A program made the translations under genes and the position numbers. The notes under the pieces are model-generated. The model ran no database searches. It was not told the DNA's origin and saw only the letters and a program-made list of their open reading frames with translations. 64,000 bases of DNA from JBKCUI01 sp052161605 (GTDB lineage: Bacteria; Planctomycetota; Planctomycetia; Pirellulales; Pirellulaceae): assembly GCA_052161605.1 (NCBI GenBank), contig CP197409.1. One strand, written 5' to 3'. Shown piece after piece: positions 44,707 through 52,841 of this stretch. Each line of letters starts with the position of its first letter. The first letter of the stretch is position 1.

Positions 44707-46023
44707 TCACTCTGGATGCTTCAATTTGGATTTTATTACTTCCAATCTCGAAGCCAGCTCTGTCTCAAAGCCTCGGTGCACTGGAGCGTAATAGGTTCGA
44801 TCGACACCGAGGTAGTCCTGAGCCGCGACACCGTCAGCATGGTTGTGCGAATACTGATACTCTACCGCATTCCCAAGCTTGGCTGCACCGGGATAATGCC
44901 CATCTCGCAGATGCCTGGGAACGGGAATGACACTCCCTTCACGCACATCCTTCCTCGCATTTCCGATTGCGGCGGTGGCAGAATTACTTTTCGGTGCCAA
45001 GGCGAGATAAATGGTCGCTTGCGACAGCGTTAGTTGGCACTCGGGTAAACCAATAAACTCGCATGCTTGCATGGTTGCAACGGCTAAAGTCAGAGCCTGC
45101 GGGTCGGCATTGCCGATATCCTCGCTTGCCAATATGACTAGGCGTCTACAAAGAAAACGAATGTCCTCACCTGATTCCAAAGCGCGAGCAAGCCAATAGA
45201 GAGCCGCATCTACATCGCTGCCACGAATGCTCTTAATCAGGGCGCTCGCGATATCATAGTGCTGCTGTCCGGTGGGATCGAATTGCAAGACCTTTTTCTG
45301 CATGCTCTCTCGCATGTCGTCGACGTCCACTCGGATCGGACGGTTAGCAGACGACAGCACCGCGAGCTCGAGGGCTCCGAGCGCTCGTCGTGCGTCCCCC
45401 TCGGCCATTTTCGCGCAAAAGGTCAATGCGTCGTCCGTGACTGTGGCAGCATAAACTCCCAGGCCACGCGATTTGTCGACCAAAGCACGTTCTAGTAGCA
45501 ATCGGATGTCCGACTCGCTGAGTAGCTCGAGCTCGAAAATCTGCGAGCGACTCAGCAGGGCTCCATTCACTGAGAAGAAGGGATTGCTCGTGGTGGCACC
45601 CACCAAGGTAACGATTCCCTGCTCAACATCGGGCAGCAAGGCGTCTTGTTGAGCCTTGTTAAATCGATGAATCTCATCAATGAATAGGATGGGGCGAATC
45701 CCTGTTACAGCCACTTCATCCTTGGCCCATTCCAACGCCTCGCGGAGCTCCTTGACGCCGCTGGTTACTGCGTTCAGTTGCTTGAACTTGGCGTTGGTTT
45801 CTTTGGCGAGCAAGTAGGCTAACGTCGTTTTCCCGGTGCCGGGAGGTCCGAAAAGGAGGATCGATTGCAATCGTTTGGCGTCAATTAAGCGTCGCAGCAG
45901 TTTTCCTGGAGCCAGAATGTGGCTTTGGCCAGCGAACTCCGACAGGGTCGCTGGACGCATGCGAGCCGCGAGAGGTAACGTTTTTTGTTGATTTTCTTTT
46001 TCGACGTGAGTGAATAAATCCAT
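44707..46023 (-). CDS. rarA: Replication-associated recombination protein A (RarA/MgsA)
   Basis: An AAA+ ATPase acting at stalled replication forks. The ATG at 46023 (MDLFTHVEKENQQKTLPLAA) is the sensible start; 438 residues. Walker A (LLFGPPGTGKTTLAYLL), Walker B with the RarA-specific IDEIHRFNKAQQDALL, sensor 1 (LVGATTSNPFFSVNGALLSR) and the C-terminal MgsA domain (LIKSIRGSDVDAALYWLARA, LVILASEDIGNADPQAL, DYLGVDRTYYAPVHRG) are all present and in order. Length is normal for the family. Confidence 0.95.
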   Translation of the reverse strand: MDLFTHVEKENQQKTLPLAARMRPATLSEFAGQSHILAPGKLLRRLIDAKRLQSILLFGPPGTGKTTLAYLLAKETNAKFKQLNAVTSGVKELREALEWAKDEVAVTGIRPILFIDEIHRFNKAQQDALLPDVEQGIVTLVGATTSNPFFSVNGALLSRSQIFELELLSESDIRLLLERALVDKSRGLGVYAATVTDDALTFCAKMAEGDARRALGALELAVLSSANRPIRVDVDDMRESMQKKVLQFDPTGQQHYDIASALIKSIRGSDVDAALYWLARALESGEDIRFLCRRLVILASEDIGNADPQALTLAVATMQACEFIGLPECQLTLSQATIYLALAPKSNSATAAIGNARKDVREGSVIPVPRHLRDGHYPGAAKLGNAVEYQYSHNHADGVAAQDYLGVDRTYYAPVHRGFETELASRLEVIKSKLKHPE

Positions 46024-46089
46024 GCTAACTCCTGTGGGTTCAAGCCCGTTAGTCACTGTTCCACCGAGCAAACTCGGTGGTGAGCCGCT

Positions 46090-46266
46090 TTACGGCTTCT
46101 CCAGGACAGTTTTGAGACGGTCGGTGATGCCGAGCCGGGCGGCCCAGAGTTGCATGTACGATTCGTCTAGTTGTCCCTGGATGAATAGCAAGTCGGTTAC
46201 GTCAACCAAGTCCCTGGGCCGATTGGCTATGAGTTTAAGCAAGACCAGATCTTCGGGGGAAACGAC
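46090..46266 (-). pseudogene. C-terminal remnant of a nucleotidyltransferase-type gene
   Basis: Below the size usually reported as a gene: reading minus strand from about 46266, the frame gives PEDLVLLKLIANRPRDLVDV, then TDLLFIQGQLDESYMQLWAA and a stop at 46090-46092, preceded by an in-frame TAG. This pattern (PEDLvl.Kl.a.R..D..Dv..il) is the C-terminal end of MNT/AbiEii-type nucleotidyltransferases. The N-terminal catalytic part is gone. It lies just downstream of the small gene at 46321-46524, which commonly precedes such genes, so an internal deletion is likely. Confidence 0.65.
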
Positions 46267-46320
46267 CCAGAGAGTCTACGATCTCCCACAGGGCTTTTAC
46301 GACTGGGTTCTCCACCGTTT

Positions 46321-46524
46321 TTATCGAGTCCTTGCAATTGCTTGTAACATATTCTCGTTTCGCAAATCGTTCTCACGGTGCAACAATTCAAACTTGCGAA
46401 ACACTTGCTCTGCACTTCCCGATAGGAGAGCTTGATCACAACCCTGCATGAGCTGGAATGTAATTCTTAATCGCTCGCCTGGAGTCATTTGGCGGTAGGT
46501 CTCGAGGGTTTCAGGAGAGAGCAT
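46321..46524 (-). CDS. Small conserved planctomycete/cyanobacteria-type hypothetical protein
   Basis: 67 residues: MLSPETLETYRQMTPGERLR, a middle region with GSAEQVFRKFELLHRENDLR, and NENMLQAIARTR at the end. The TYRQMTPGERL and KFELLHRENDLRNENML patterns recur in small proteins encoded directly before nucleotidyltransferase genes. Here the partner survives only as a remnant (46090-46266). It may have been one half of a two-gene module (possibly toxin-antitoxin), now probably inactive. Confidence 0.65.
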   Translation of the reverse strand: MLSPETLETYRQMTPGERLRITFQLMQGCDQALLSGSAEQVFRKFELLHRENDLRNENMLQAIARTR

Positions 46525-46874
46525 CTGGAATCGATTTACTATGTGACATTGTTTGTTGGCTCCGTTTTTCGGAGCTAAGCACGATCTTTAAGGTAGCTGG
46601 ACGAGGAGATTTGCTCAACTGATTGCCGGAATTTTGCTCGATGGATTTCCGCGATTGATGCACAATCCTCGGGTCGTTTAAGGTGAACAACGGGACGAAC
46701 TCGGTTATGGGCAGCCGGAACATGGTTCCTCGCGACTTTCTGCTCAGGGCTAGTGAAAAAGCCTCCCCTGGCTTATCATTCTCGCAGGCTTAACGAATAA
46801 TTTCTGCTCGTGCCTCAGTTGTACCCCGTATCGCGGAGCGCGAGCAAAACCTCCAGCAATAAGGGTTCTCCATT
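46525..46874. other. Divergent intergenic region before carA
   Basis: No gene supported. A hairpin GCTCCG-TTTTT-CGGAGC lies at 46559-46575 and a weaker AAGCC...GGCTT pair near 46765. The promoter of carA must lie in the right half. Confidence 0.5.
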
Positions 46875-48017
46875 TTGATCCGTCAGCGAACGCCAGGATT
46901 TTTGGCCCTGGAAGACGGCACTGTTTTCGAGGGTTATTCCATCGGAGCCGAGGGAGAGCGAGATGGCGAGGTCGTTTTTAATACCTCGCTCACAGGCTAT
47001 CAAGAGATCCTGACCGACCCCAGTTATCGAGGTCAGATCGTAACCATGACCTACCCCATGATTGGCAACGTGGGGGTCAATCTGGAAGATTTGGAATCTG
47101 CCGCTCCAAAAATTGCCGGGTTTATCGTTCGCGAGAATAGCCGAATTTATAGTAATTATCGAGCAAAGGATTCGTTGTCGGATTATCTCAAGCGAAACAA
47201 TATCGTCGCTATCGCCGGGATCGACACGCGAGCCTTGGTTCGCCGCATTCGGGACCGAGGGGCTCAAAAAGGAATCATCTCGACAGTCGATCACAACCGT
47301 GAATCGCTTGTTGCCAAGGCAAAATCGAGCCTAGGATTAGTCGGACGAGACTTGGTCCGAGAAGTCATGCCATCACAGGCTATCGAGTGGAGCGAAGCAC
47401 TTCACGAATTCTCGACCAAGGGAGATGAAGCGTCGGCATCTGGGGCCAAGCCTCATGTGGTTTGCCTCGATTTCGGGATGAAGTGGAACATACCACGACA
47501 TCTCGCCTTCCGTGGCAACCGCGTCACGATCTTGCCAGGCAGTTCGACAGTAGAAGAAATTCTTTCGCACAACCCAGACGGTGTCTTCCTGAGCAATGGA
47601 CCTGGCGATCCGGAGCCGTTGACTTATGCTATCGAGACGATCCGAAATCTGCTTGGAAAGAAACCGGTTTTCGGTATTTGCCTGGGCCATCAACTACTTT
47701 CCCTCGCGGCGGGGGCGAAGACTTTCAAGCTGAAGTTCGGACATCGCGGAGCCAACCAACCTGTGCTGAACTGCGTATCAGGCCAAGTTGAGATCACCTC
47801 TCAGAATCATGGGTTCGCTGTTGACGAAGAGAGTTTACCAGATTGCTTGGAGATTACGCACCGCAATTTAAACGACAATACGATCGCTGGTGTTCGCCAC
47901 AAACAGCACGATGCATTCAGCGTTCAATACCACCCCGAAGCCTCTGCGGGGCCGCACGACAGTAGCTACCTGTTTGACCAATTCCAAAAGTCGCTGAACT
48001 CATCCGCAAACGGTTAA
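46875..48017 (+). CDS. carA: Carbamoyl-phosphate synthase, small subunit
   Basis: The glutaminase subunit that supplies ammonia to CarB for carbamoyl phosphate (arginine and pyrimidine synthesis). The frame starts with TTG at 46875 (IRQRTPGFLALEDGTVFEGY), the normal N-terminus; 380 residues. The N-terminal CPSase_sm_chain domain (VFNTSLTGYQEILTDPSYRG, NVGVNLEDLES) is followed by the class I glutamine amidotransferase with FLSNGPGDPEP, the nucleophile Cys in FGICLGHQLLSLAAGAKTF, and the His-Glu pair in VQYHPEASAGPHDSSYLFD. carB is not in the window. hisF follows eight bases later, so they may be co-transcribed. Confidence 0.97.
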   Translation: MIRQRTPGFLALEDGTVFEGYSIGAEGERDGEVVFNTSLTGYQEILTDPSYRGQIVTMTYPMIGNVGVNLEDLESAAPKIAGFIVRENSRIYSNYRAKDSLSDYLKRNNIVAIAGIDTRALVRRIRDRGAQKGIISTVDHNRESLVAKAKSSLGLVGRDLVREVMPSQAIEWSEALHEFSTKGDEASASGAKPHVVCLDFGMKWNIPRHLAFRGNRVTILPGSSTVEEILSHNPDGVFLSNGPGDPEPLTYAIETIRNLLGKKPVFGICLGHQLLSLAAGAKTFKLKFGHRGANQPVLNCVSGQVEITSQNHGFAVDEESLPDCLEITHRNLNDNTIAGVRHKQHDAFSVQYHPEASAGPHDSSYLFDQFQKSLNSSANG

Positions 48018-48025
48018 AACTGCCC

Positions 48026-48793
48026 ATGCTCGCCAAAAGAGTGATTCCATGCCTGGATGTTCATCAGGGGCGCGTCGTCAAGGGAACCAATTTCCTGAAT
48101 CTTCGGGACGCGGGTGATCCAGTGCAGATCGCCCAGCGGTACGAATCCGAGGGGGCGGATGAGCTCGTTTTTCTAGACATCACGGCCAGTCATGAGGACC
48201 GGGGGATCATGCTGGATGTCGTCAGCAGAACCGCCGAACAAGTCTTCATGCCTCTGACTGTCGGGGGTGGGATTCGGACACTTGACGATATCCGAGCGTT
48301 ACTTCAGGCCGGTTGTGACAAAGTGTCCATCAACTCGACCGCATGCCGAAACCCCGAATTTGTACGGCAAGCCGCAGAGCGATTTGGCTCCCAGTGCATT
48401 GTCGTAAACATCGATCCCAAGCGCGTTTTGAGGAACGGCAAAGAGTTTTGGGAGGTCCATATCAACGGCGGCCGGCTACCAACTGGACTCGAAGCCGTCG
48501 AATGGGCGAGGCGTGTTGAGGAGTTGGGAGCGGGAGAAATCGTTCTGACCAGCATGGATCGAGATGGCACAAAAGACGGCTACGACCTGCCAATTACCTC
48601 AGCTGTGAGCGATGCCGTGGAGATACCAGTGGTCGCCAGCGGTGGGGCTGGTGCCCCCATTCACCTCGTCGATGCCATTAGAGTCGGTAAAGCTGATGCA
48701 GTCCTCGCTGCCAGCATATTCCACTTCGGGGAATACACGATCGCTGAGACCAAGAAGCTGATGGCGGAGCACGGCGTCCCGGTTCGTCTGTAG
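48026..48793 (+). CDS. hisF: Imidazole glycerol phosphate synthase, cyclase subunit
   Basis: Joins PRFAR with ammonia from HisH to give imidazole glycerol phosphate and AICAR in histidine synthesis. 255 residues, a full (βα)8 barrel: RVIPCLDVHQGRVVKGTNF with the catalytic Asp11, the first phosphate site around LTVGGGIRTLDDIRALL, DKVSINSTA, the catalytic second Asp in ILTSMDRDGT-like IVLTSMDRDGTKDGY, and the end phosphate site VVASGGAGAPIH. No hisH or other his genes are adjacent. Confidence 0.96.
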   Translation: MLAKRVIPCLDVHQGRVVKGTNFLNLRDAGDPVQIAQRYESEGADELVFLDITASHEDRGIMLDVVSRTAEQVFMPLTVGGGIRTLDDIRALLQAGCDKVSINSTACRNPEFVRQAAERFGSQCIVVNIDPKRVLRNGKEFWEVHINGGRLPTGLEAVEWARRVEELGAGEIVLTSMDRDGTKDGYDLPITSAVSDAVEIPVVASGGAGAPIHLVDAIRVGKADAVLAASIFHFGEYTIAETKKLMAEHGVPVRL

Positions 48794-48909
48794 AAAGTCG
48801 CCGGTAGAAAGTCACAACTGCCCCGGATTGTTAGTGGGGAAATTCACCGTTGTAGACTAAAATATGTCGGTGGTTGATTTTGTAACCCTCTATTTTAATT
48901 TGAGTCGAC

Positions 48910-50100
48910 ATGGCAATCGCGGAAGCTCGTAATCATTCTCAAACCAGTGCACCCCCTTCAACCTCGGATGACTTGGTTGCATCCTTGCTCGTCAAAAAAG
49001 AGGAGCTAGAGGTCGACAAGTTGTTCAAGGCTTGCGTGAAACTCGAAGGTAGCGATTTGCACTTGAAAGTGGGTACTCCTCCGATCGTGCGGGTCAAGGG
49101 TGACCTGAAACCTTTGAATCGCCCACCGATTGAAGTGGAGGAAATGGTCCGTTTGCTAATCCCGATGTTGGACGACCGAAACCGTCGCATCTTCGAAGAA
49201 GAAGGCGGAGCTGACTTTTCCTACACGGTCAACCTCGACGGAGAAAACTGGCGGTTCCGGGTGAACATGCTCAAGCAGTTGGGTAGACCGGGCTTGGTCG
49301 CGCGGCGAATTAACAACTTCATCCCCAACTTCGAAGGCCTCTTCTTGCCGCCGATCTTGGAGGATCTCTGCAAGTTCGACCAAGGGATGATCTTGCTGGC
49401 GGGAGTGACAGGGTCTGGTAAAAGTACCACCATCGCATCCATGTTAAACTGGATCAATCGGAACTACCGCAAGCACATTCTTACGCTCGAGGATCCGATC
49501 GAATTCGTATACACCGAAGACAAATGTCTGATCAACCAACGCGAGGTAGGGACCGACGTTAAGAATTTTGAAATCGCAATGAAGCACGCGGTTCGGGAAG
49601 ATCCAGACATCATCCTCGTCGGAGAAATGCGGGATCAAGAAACGTTTATGACGGCCATCCATGCGGCGGAAACGGGGCACTTGGTGTTCGGAACGATCCA
49701 CGCTTCGACCGCTCCGTCGACGATTGGTCGTATTTTGGACTTGTTTCCAGAAGAGCTCCACGGCGCGATTCGAAATGCGATGGCCTTTAACATGAAAGGC
49801 ATCGTTGCTCAAAAATTGCTACCATCGATTCGGCAAGGAGTAAGCCGAGTACCGACCTGTGAAATCATGACCTTTACCCCGATGATTCGTAAATTGATTC
49901 TCGAGGGCAAGGATCAAAAGCTAGGGGATGCTATTCGCATCGGTGCAGCCGAGGGTATGCAAGACTTTACCATGTCGCTCAAACAATTGATCGATGACAA
50001 TCTGATCGATCGCCCCACTGCGTTCGAAGTCGCACCGAACCCAGATGCCTTGAAGATGGCCTTGAAGGGCATCAACGTCAGCCAGCCTGGCATCATCTAA
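48910..50100 (+). CDS. PilT/PilU-family type IV pilus ATPase
   Basis: 396 residues. The N-terminal domain (KACVKLEGSDLHLKVGTPPI, VRVKGDLKPLNRPPIEVEEM) is the typical PilT PAS-like region. The ATPase core has Walker A GVTGSGKST at 165-173, the Asp box HILTLEDPIEFVY, Walker B with VGEMRDQETFMTAI, and the His box TGHLVFGTIHAST. PilT-type proteins power retraction of type IV pili; some branches (PilU, planctomycete variants) have modified roles. All catalytic motifs look intact. A second secretion ATPase-like gene follows after 45 bp in the same direction. Confidence 0.92.
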   Translation: MAIAEARNHSQTSAPPSTSDDLVASLLVKKEELEVDKLFKACVKLEGSDLHLKVGTPPIVRVKGDLKPLNRPPIEVEEMVRLLIPMLDDRNRRIFEEEGGADFSYTVNLDGENWRFRVNMLKQLGRPGLVARRINNFIPNFEGLFLPPILEDLCKFDQGMILLAGVTGSGKSTTIASMLNWINRNYRKHILTLEDPIEFVYTEDKCLINQREVGTDVKNFEIAMKHAVREDPDIILVGEMRDQETFMTAIHAAETGHLVFGTIHASTAPSTIGRILDLFPEELHGAIRNAMAFNMKGIVAQKLLPSIRQGVSRVPTCEIMTFTPMIRKLILEGKDQKLGDAIRIGAAEGMQDFTMSLKQLIDDNLIDRPTAFEVAPNPDALKMALKGINVSQPGII

Positions 50101-50145
50101 TCCCCTCCGCTGTATTTTCTTATCAAACAAAGCAACCAGACCAAC

Positions 50146-51516
50146 ATGATCTTCGGACGAAAAAAATCGAAAGCGAAAAAAGAAGCGGGCGAGGCGGCGG
50201 GCGATGGCCAACTCGTAGCTCCACCGATCGAAATCAAGCAGATGGGAATCTCTCGGGATGAAGCCCAGGGGCTTACGATCGCGGCCAGGCAATTGCCTGG
50301 CTACCCTCTAGCGATGATCGTCATAGTGAATGCCATCAGCGGCAGGGCCGATCGAATCCTTATGGATTTCTCAGCTCAGGGAGCCGTGGTGCGTTATCGC
50401 ATCGACGGGGTTTGGGAAACGCTGCCTCCGATGGATAGGCCAACAGCCGATGCTGCTTTGGTCGCCATGAAGAAACTGCTCGGCCTAAATCCCGCCGAAC
50501 GCCGCGCAAAACAAGAGGCCAAGTTCGGGACCAATTTCCTGAAGACCGACTGGGTTGTATCCTTCACCAGCGTTGGCGTTCCAAATGGAGAACGAGTTCT
50601 GATCTCGATCGATACGAAAAAACCTGTTCTCAAGACCCTTGAAGAACTCGGTATGCGTGATTCGATGATCAAAGACTTTTTGTCTTATATGAAGGGTAAC
50701 CAAGGATTGGTGATCATTAGCTCGCCACCCACTCATGGTTTACCAACTTTGTGGCGTGTTGCCTTGGAAAACACCGATAAATTCGTTCGGGACTTCGTTT
50801 CCCTGGAAGACAAGAACGATCCGGAACCCGAGATTATTAACGTCACTCCCTTTTCGTACGACTCAGTAACTGAACCTCCGCTTGCGACTCTATCAAAACT
50901 GTTACTCAAACAACCAGACGTGCTCGTCATGCCGTCTCTGATAGATGAGGATGTCGTTGAGGCTATTTACGATCAAGTAACGGTACAATCGCGGCACTCC
51001 ATCACCCGGATCGTGGGGACGGACTGCATCGATGCTTTGCTCCAGGTCTTGCGACTCTACCCCAAGCAAGCCAAGAACATCCTAAAGATGACGACCGCAG
51101 TGCTTTGCGGGCGTCTGGTTCGTCGTTTGTGTGATAGGTGCAAGCAGCCGTACCAACCCAATCCACAATTGCTACAAAGGCTAGGGGTGCCAGCGGGACG
51201 CATTGCAAAGCTCTACAACCCAACGATCCCACCACCACCAGAGCAGCGGGTGGATGCGAATGGCAAGCCGATTGAAATCGAGATTTGCAAGAAGTGTAAT
51301 GGGCGAGGGTACTACGGCCGGATGGCAATCTTTGAACTACTTAAGCTCGATGACGAAATGAAAAAAGCGGTCATCAAGTACGTCAACGAGCCAGATAAGA
51401 TCCGTGCATTTGCCAAGCAGCGAAATCATCTTGGCTTCCAGGAAGAGGGGATTGCCGCTTGTGCTCTCGGGCACACGTCACTTCAAGAAATCCAGAAGAT
51501 GCTGTCCGGCAAATAG
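50146..51516 (+). CDS. GspE/PilB-like secretion ATPase with degenerate nucleotide-binding motifs
   Basis: 456 residues. Overall layout matches GspE/PilB: an N-terminal region, the second domain (DRILMDFSAQGAVVRYRIDG, then LLGLNPAERRAKQEAKFG), the ATPase-like core, and a C-terminal zinc-binding stretch (RLCDRCKQPYQPN near 330 and ICKKCNGRGYYGRMAIFELL near 381). The Walker A loop, normally GPTGSGKTT, reads SSPPTHGLPTLW (about 192-203), without the Lys and Thr; the Walker B region, normally GEIRD, reads VLVMPSLIDEDV (about 260-271). The protein is therefore unlikely to hydrolyse ATP in the usual way and may be a regulatory or structural paralogue. Adjacent to the intact PilT-type gene. Confidence 0.88.
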   Translation: MIFGRKKSKAKKEAGEAAGDGQLVAPPIEIKQMGISRDEAQGLTIAARQLPGYPLAMIVIVNAISGRADRILMDFSAQGAVVRYRIDGVWETLPPMDRPTADAALVAMKKLLGLNPAERRAKQEAKFGTNFLKTDWVVSFTSVGVPNGERVLISIDTKKPVLKTLEELGMRDSMIKDFLSYMKGNQGLVIISSPPTHGLPTLWRVALENTDKFVRDFVSLEDKNDPEPEIINVTPFSYDSVTEPPLATLSKLLLKQPDVLVMPSLIDEDVVEAIYDQVTVQSRHSITRIVGTDCIDALLQVLRLYPKQAKNILKMTTAVLCGRLVRRLCDRCKQPYQPNPQLLQRLGVPAGRIAKLYNPTIPPPPEQRVDANGKPIEIEICKKCNGRGYYGRMAIFELLKLDDEMKKAVIKYVNEPDKIRAFAKQRNHLGFQEEGIAACALGHTSLQEIQKMLSGK

Positions 51517-51540
51517 TCGGGCAAGTCGCCACGCTTGTGA

Positions 51541-52290
51541 TTATGCCAAGCGTATTTCGGCGAACGAATCAACGCGTTCACCTGCGTAATCACTCGGCAG
51601 TGGTTTGTTGGAAGGGCGGACACTTGCAACAACCTTCATGCCAATAGAACTTGCAGCGATTAGCTCTTCAGCGATATCCGATACGAATAGGATTCGCTCC
51701 GGGCTTGCACCAATTTGTTGCGATATTCGTTGATAGCTGCCAGGCTCCTGCTTCTTACCCACGGTCGTGTCGAAATGTCCCGACAATAGATTGCTCAAAT
51801 CCCCTTCAGTTGTGAAACGAAAGAACAGCTGCTGAGCCAGCACACTTCCCGACGAGTAGATATGGACTCGTATGCCACGTGACACCCAACTATTTAATGC
51901 CGGGACGACATCGGGAAACAACTCTGCCCGCAATTCCCCTGACTCGAACCCCGACTTCCAAACCAACCCTTGCAGAGCCTTGAGCCCCGTCGACTTGCTG
52001 TCTGCGGCCATCAGATTTTGCAAGTGCTCGTCGAGTCGATCGATATCTATGCCGCTATGTGTGTTGCTCGGGCCGGTTCGCTGATTCAAGTGGTTCGGCT
52101 CGGACCCTGCATCCGTAGCGACCTGAAGTATTGCCGCCCGAACCTCGGCAGAGTCAACGTTGCAGGCTAAGAACGACTTCATGTTTTGTTTCGCGAAAGG
52201 AAACATCACATCGTAAACAAAGCGAACGTCTGATACCGTGCCTTCAATGTCGAGGAGAACGATGTCGACACTTTTAAGCTCTACCATCAA
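51541..52290 (-). CDS. mtnC: Enolase-phosphatase E1 / acireductone synthase
   Basis: A HAD-family enzyme of the methionine salvage pathway that enolises and dephosphorylates 2,3-diketo-5-methylthiopentyl-1-phosphate to the acireductone. 249 residues (a second ATG one codon later is equally possible). The family motif I is IVLLDIEGTVSDVRFVYDVM (DxEGT variant), followed by YSSGSVLAQQLFFRFTTEGD and the C-terminal HAD motifs GKKQEPGSYQRISQQ and ILFVSDIAEELIAASSIGMK. No other mtn genes are adjacent. Confidence 0.93.
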   Translation of the reverse strand: MMVELKSVDIVLLDIEGTVSDVRFVYDVMFPFAKQNMKSFLACNVDSAEVRAAILQVATDAGSEPNHLNQRTGPSNTHSGIDIDRLDEHLQNLMAADSKSTGLKALQGLVWKSGFESGELRAELFPDVVPALNSWVSRGIRVHIYSSGSVLAQQLFFRFTTEGDLSNLLSGHFDTTVGKKQEPGSYQRISQQIGASPERILFVSDIAEELIAASSIGMKVVASVRPSNKPLPSDYAGERVDSFAEIRLA

Positions 52291-52355
52291 ATCGGACTCA
52301 ATTACGTGTAAGAGCGGTTGCTAGAATAAGTGGCCGATTGCAGCAAGGGGACCGC

Positions 52356-52742
52356 TCAGGGAATGATTACGTCTTCTGGCTTCGGGAGGTCAGGCCTCCC
52401 CATGGTATTGATCGCTTCCCAGGGTTTTGGATAGTAGTACAACGGAACGCATCGGCCAGCATGGTTTCGGTAGTGGCCCGCGTTCACGCTCGATCTCCAT
52501 GCCATAGCTTCTTGGCTACTTGGCTCGATGACGCTCGCTATGTGTCCACCAACGTATCGAGGCCGGTTGTAGGTGTAACGATATTCCGGCCACGCTTTGA
52601 TAATGGGATATCGAAGGATATCCTCGCGTTGCAGGGCCGGATCCAGGTAGGTGCCTGAGAGAAAACCGTCTGCATTTGCTGTATTTAATGAAGCCGAATA
52701 AGAGGCCCCGATTGCCAACAATAAAGCGATAACACGTTTCAT
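52356..52742 (-). CDS. Small secreted protein of unknown function
   Basis: The ATG at 52742 (MKRVIALLLAIGASYSASLN) begins a signal peptide ending near NADGFL; the 7-codon upstream extension lacks a reason. 128 residues. The mature part is rich in Tyr, Pro and aromatic residues (EYRYTYNRPRYVGGHI, RCVPLYYYPKPWEAINTMGR). No domain recognised. Probably periplasmic. Confidence 0.65.
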   Translation of the reverse strand: MKRVIALLLAIGASYSASLNTANADGFLSGTYLDPALQREDILRYPIIKAWPEYRYTYNRPRYVGGHIASVIEPSSQEAMAWRSSVNAGHYRNHAGRCVPLYYYPKPWEAINTMGRPDLPKPEDVIIP

Positions 52743-52841
52743 AGATTCCCTTCTCCTGTGCAAAGTGCTTTGCGAAATCTATCGCCCAGATCGCTGCTGT
52801 CAGAACCGTTTTTGTAGGCTTTTTCGCGATCCTCCCGTTTG

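Noticed and set aside
46511..46723. 70-codon minus-strand frame upstream of the small conserved gene
   Set aside because: No motif and overlaps a hairpin; the divergent region is better read as non-coding.
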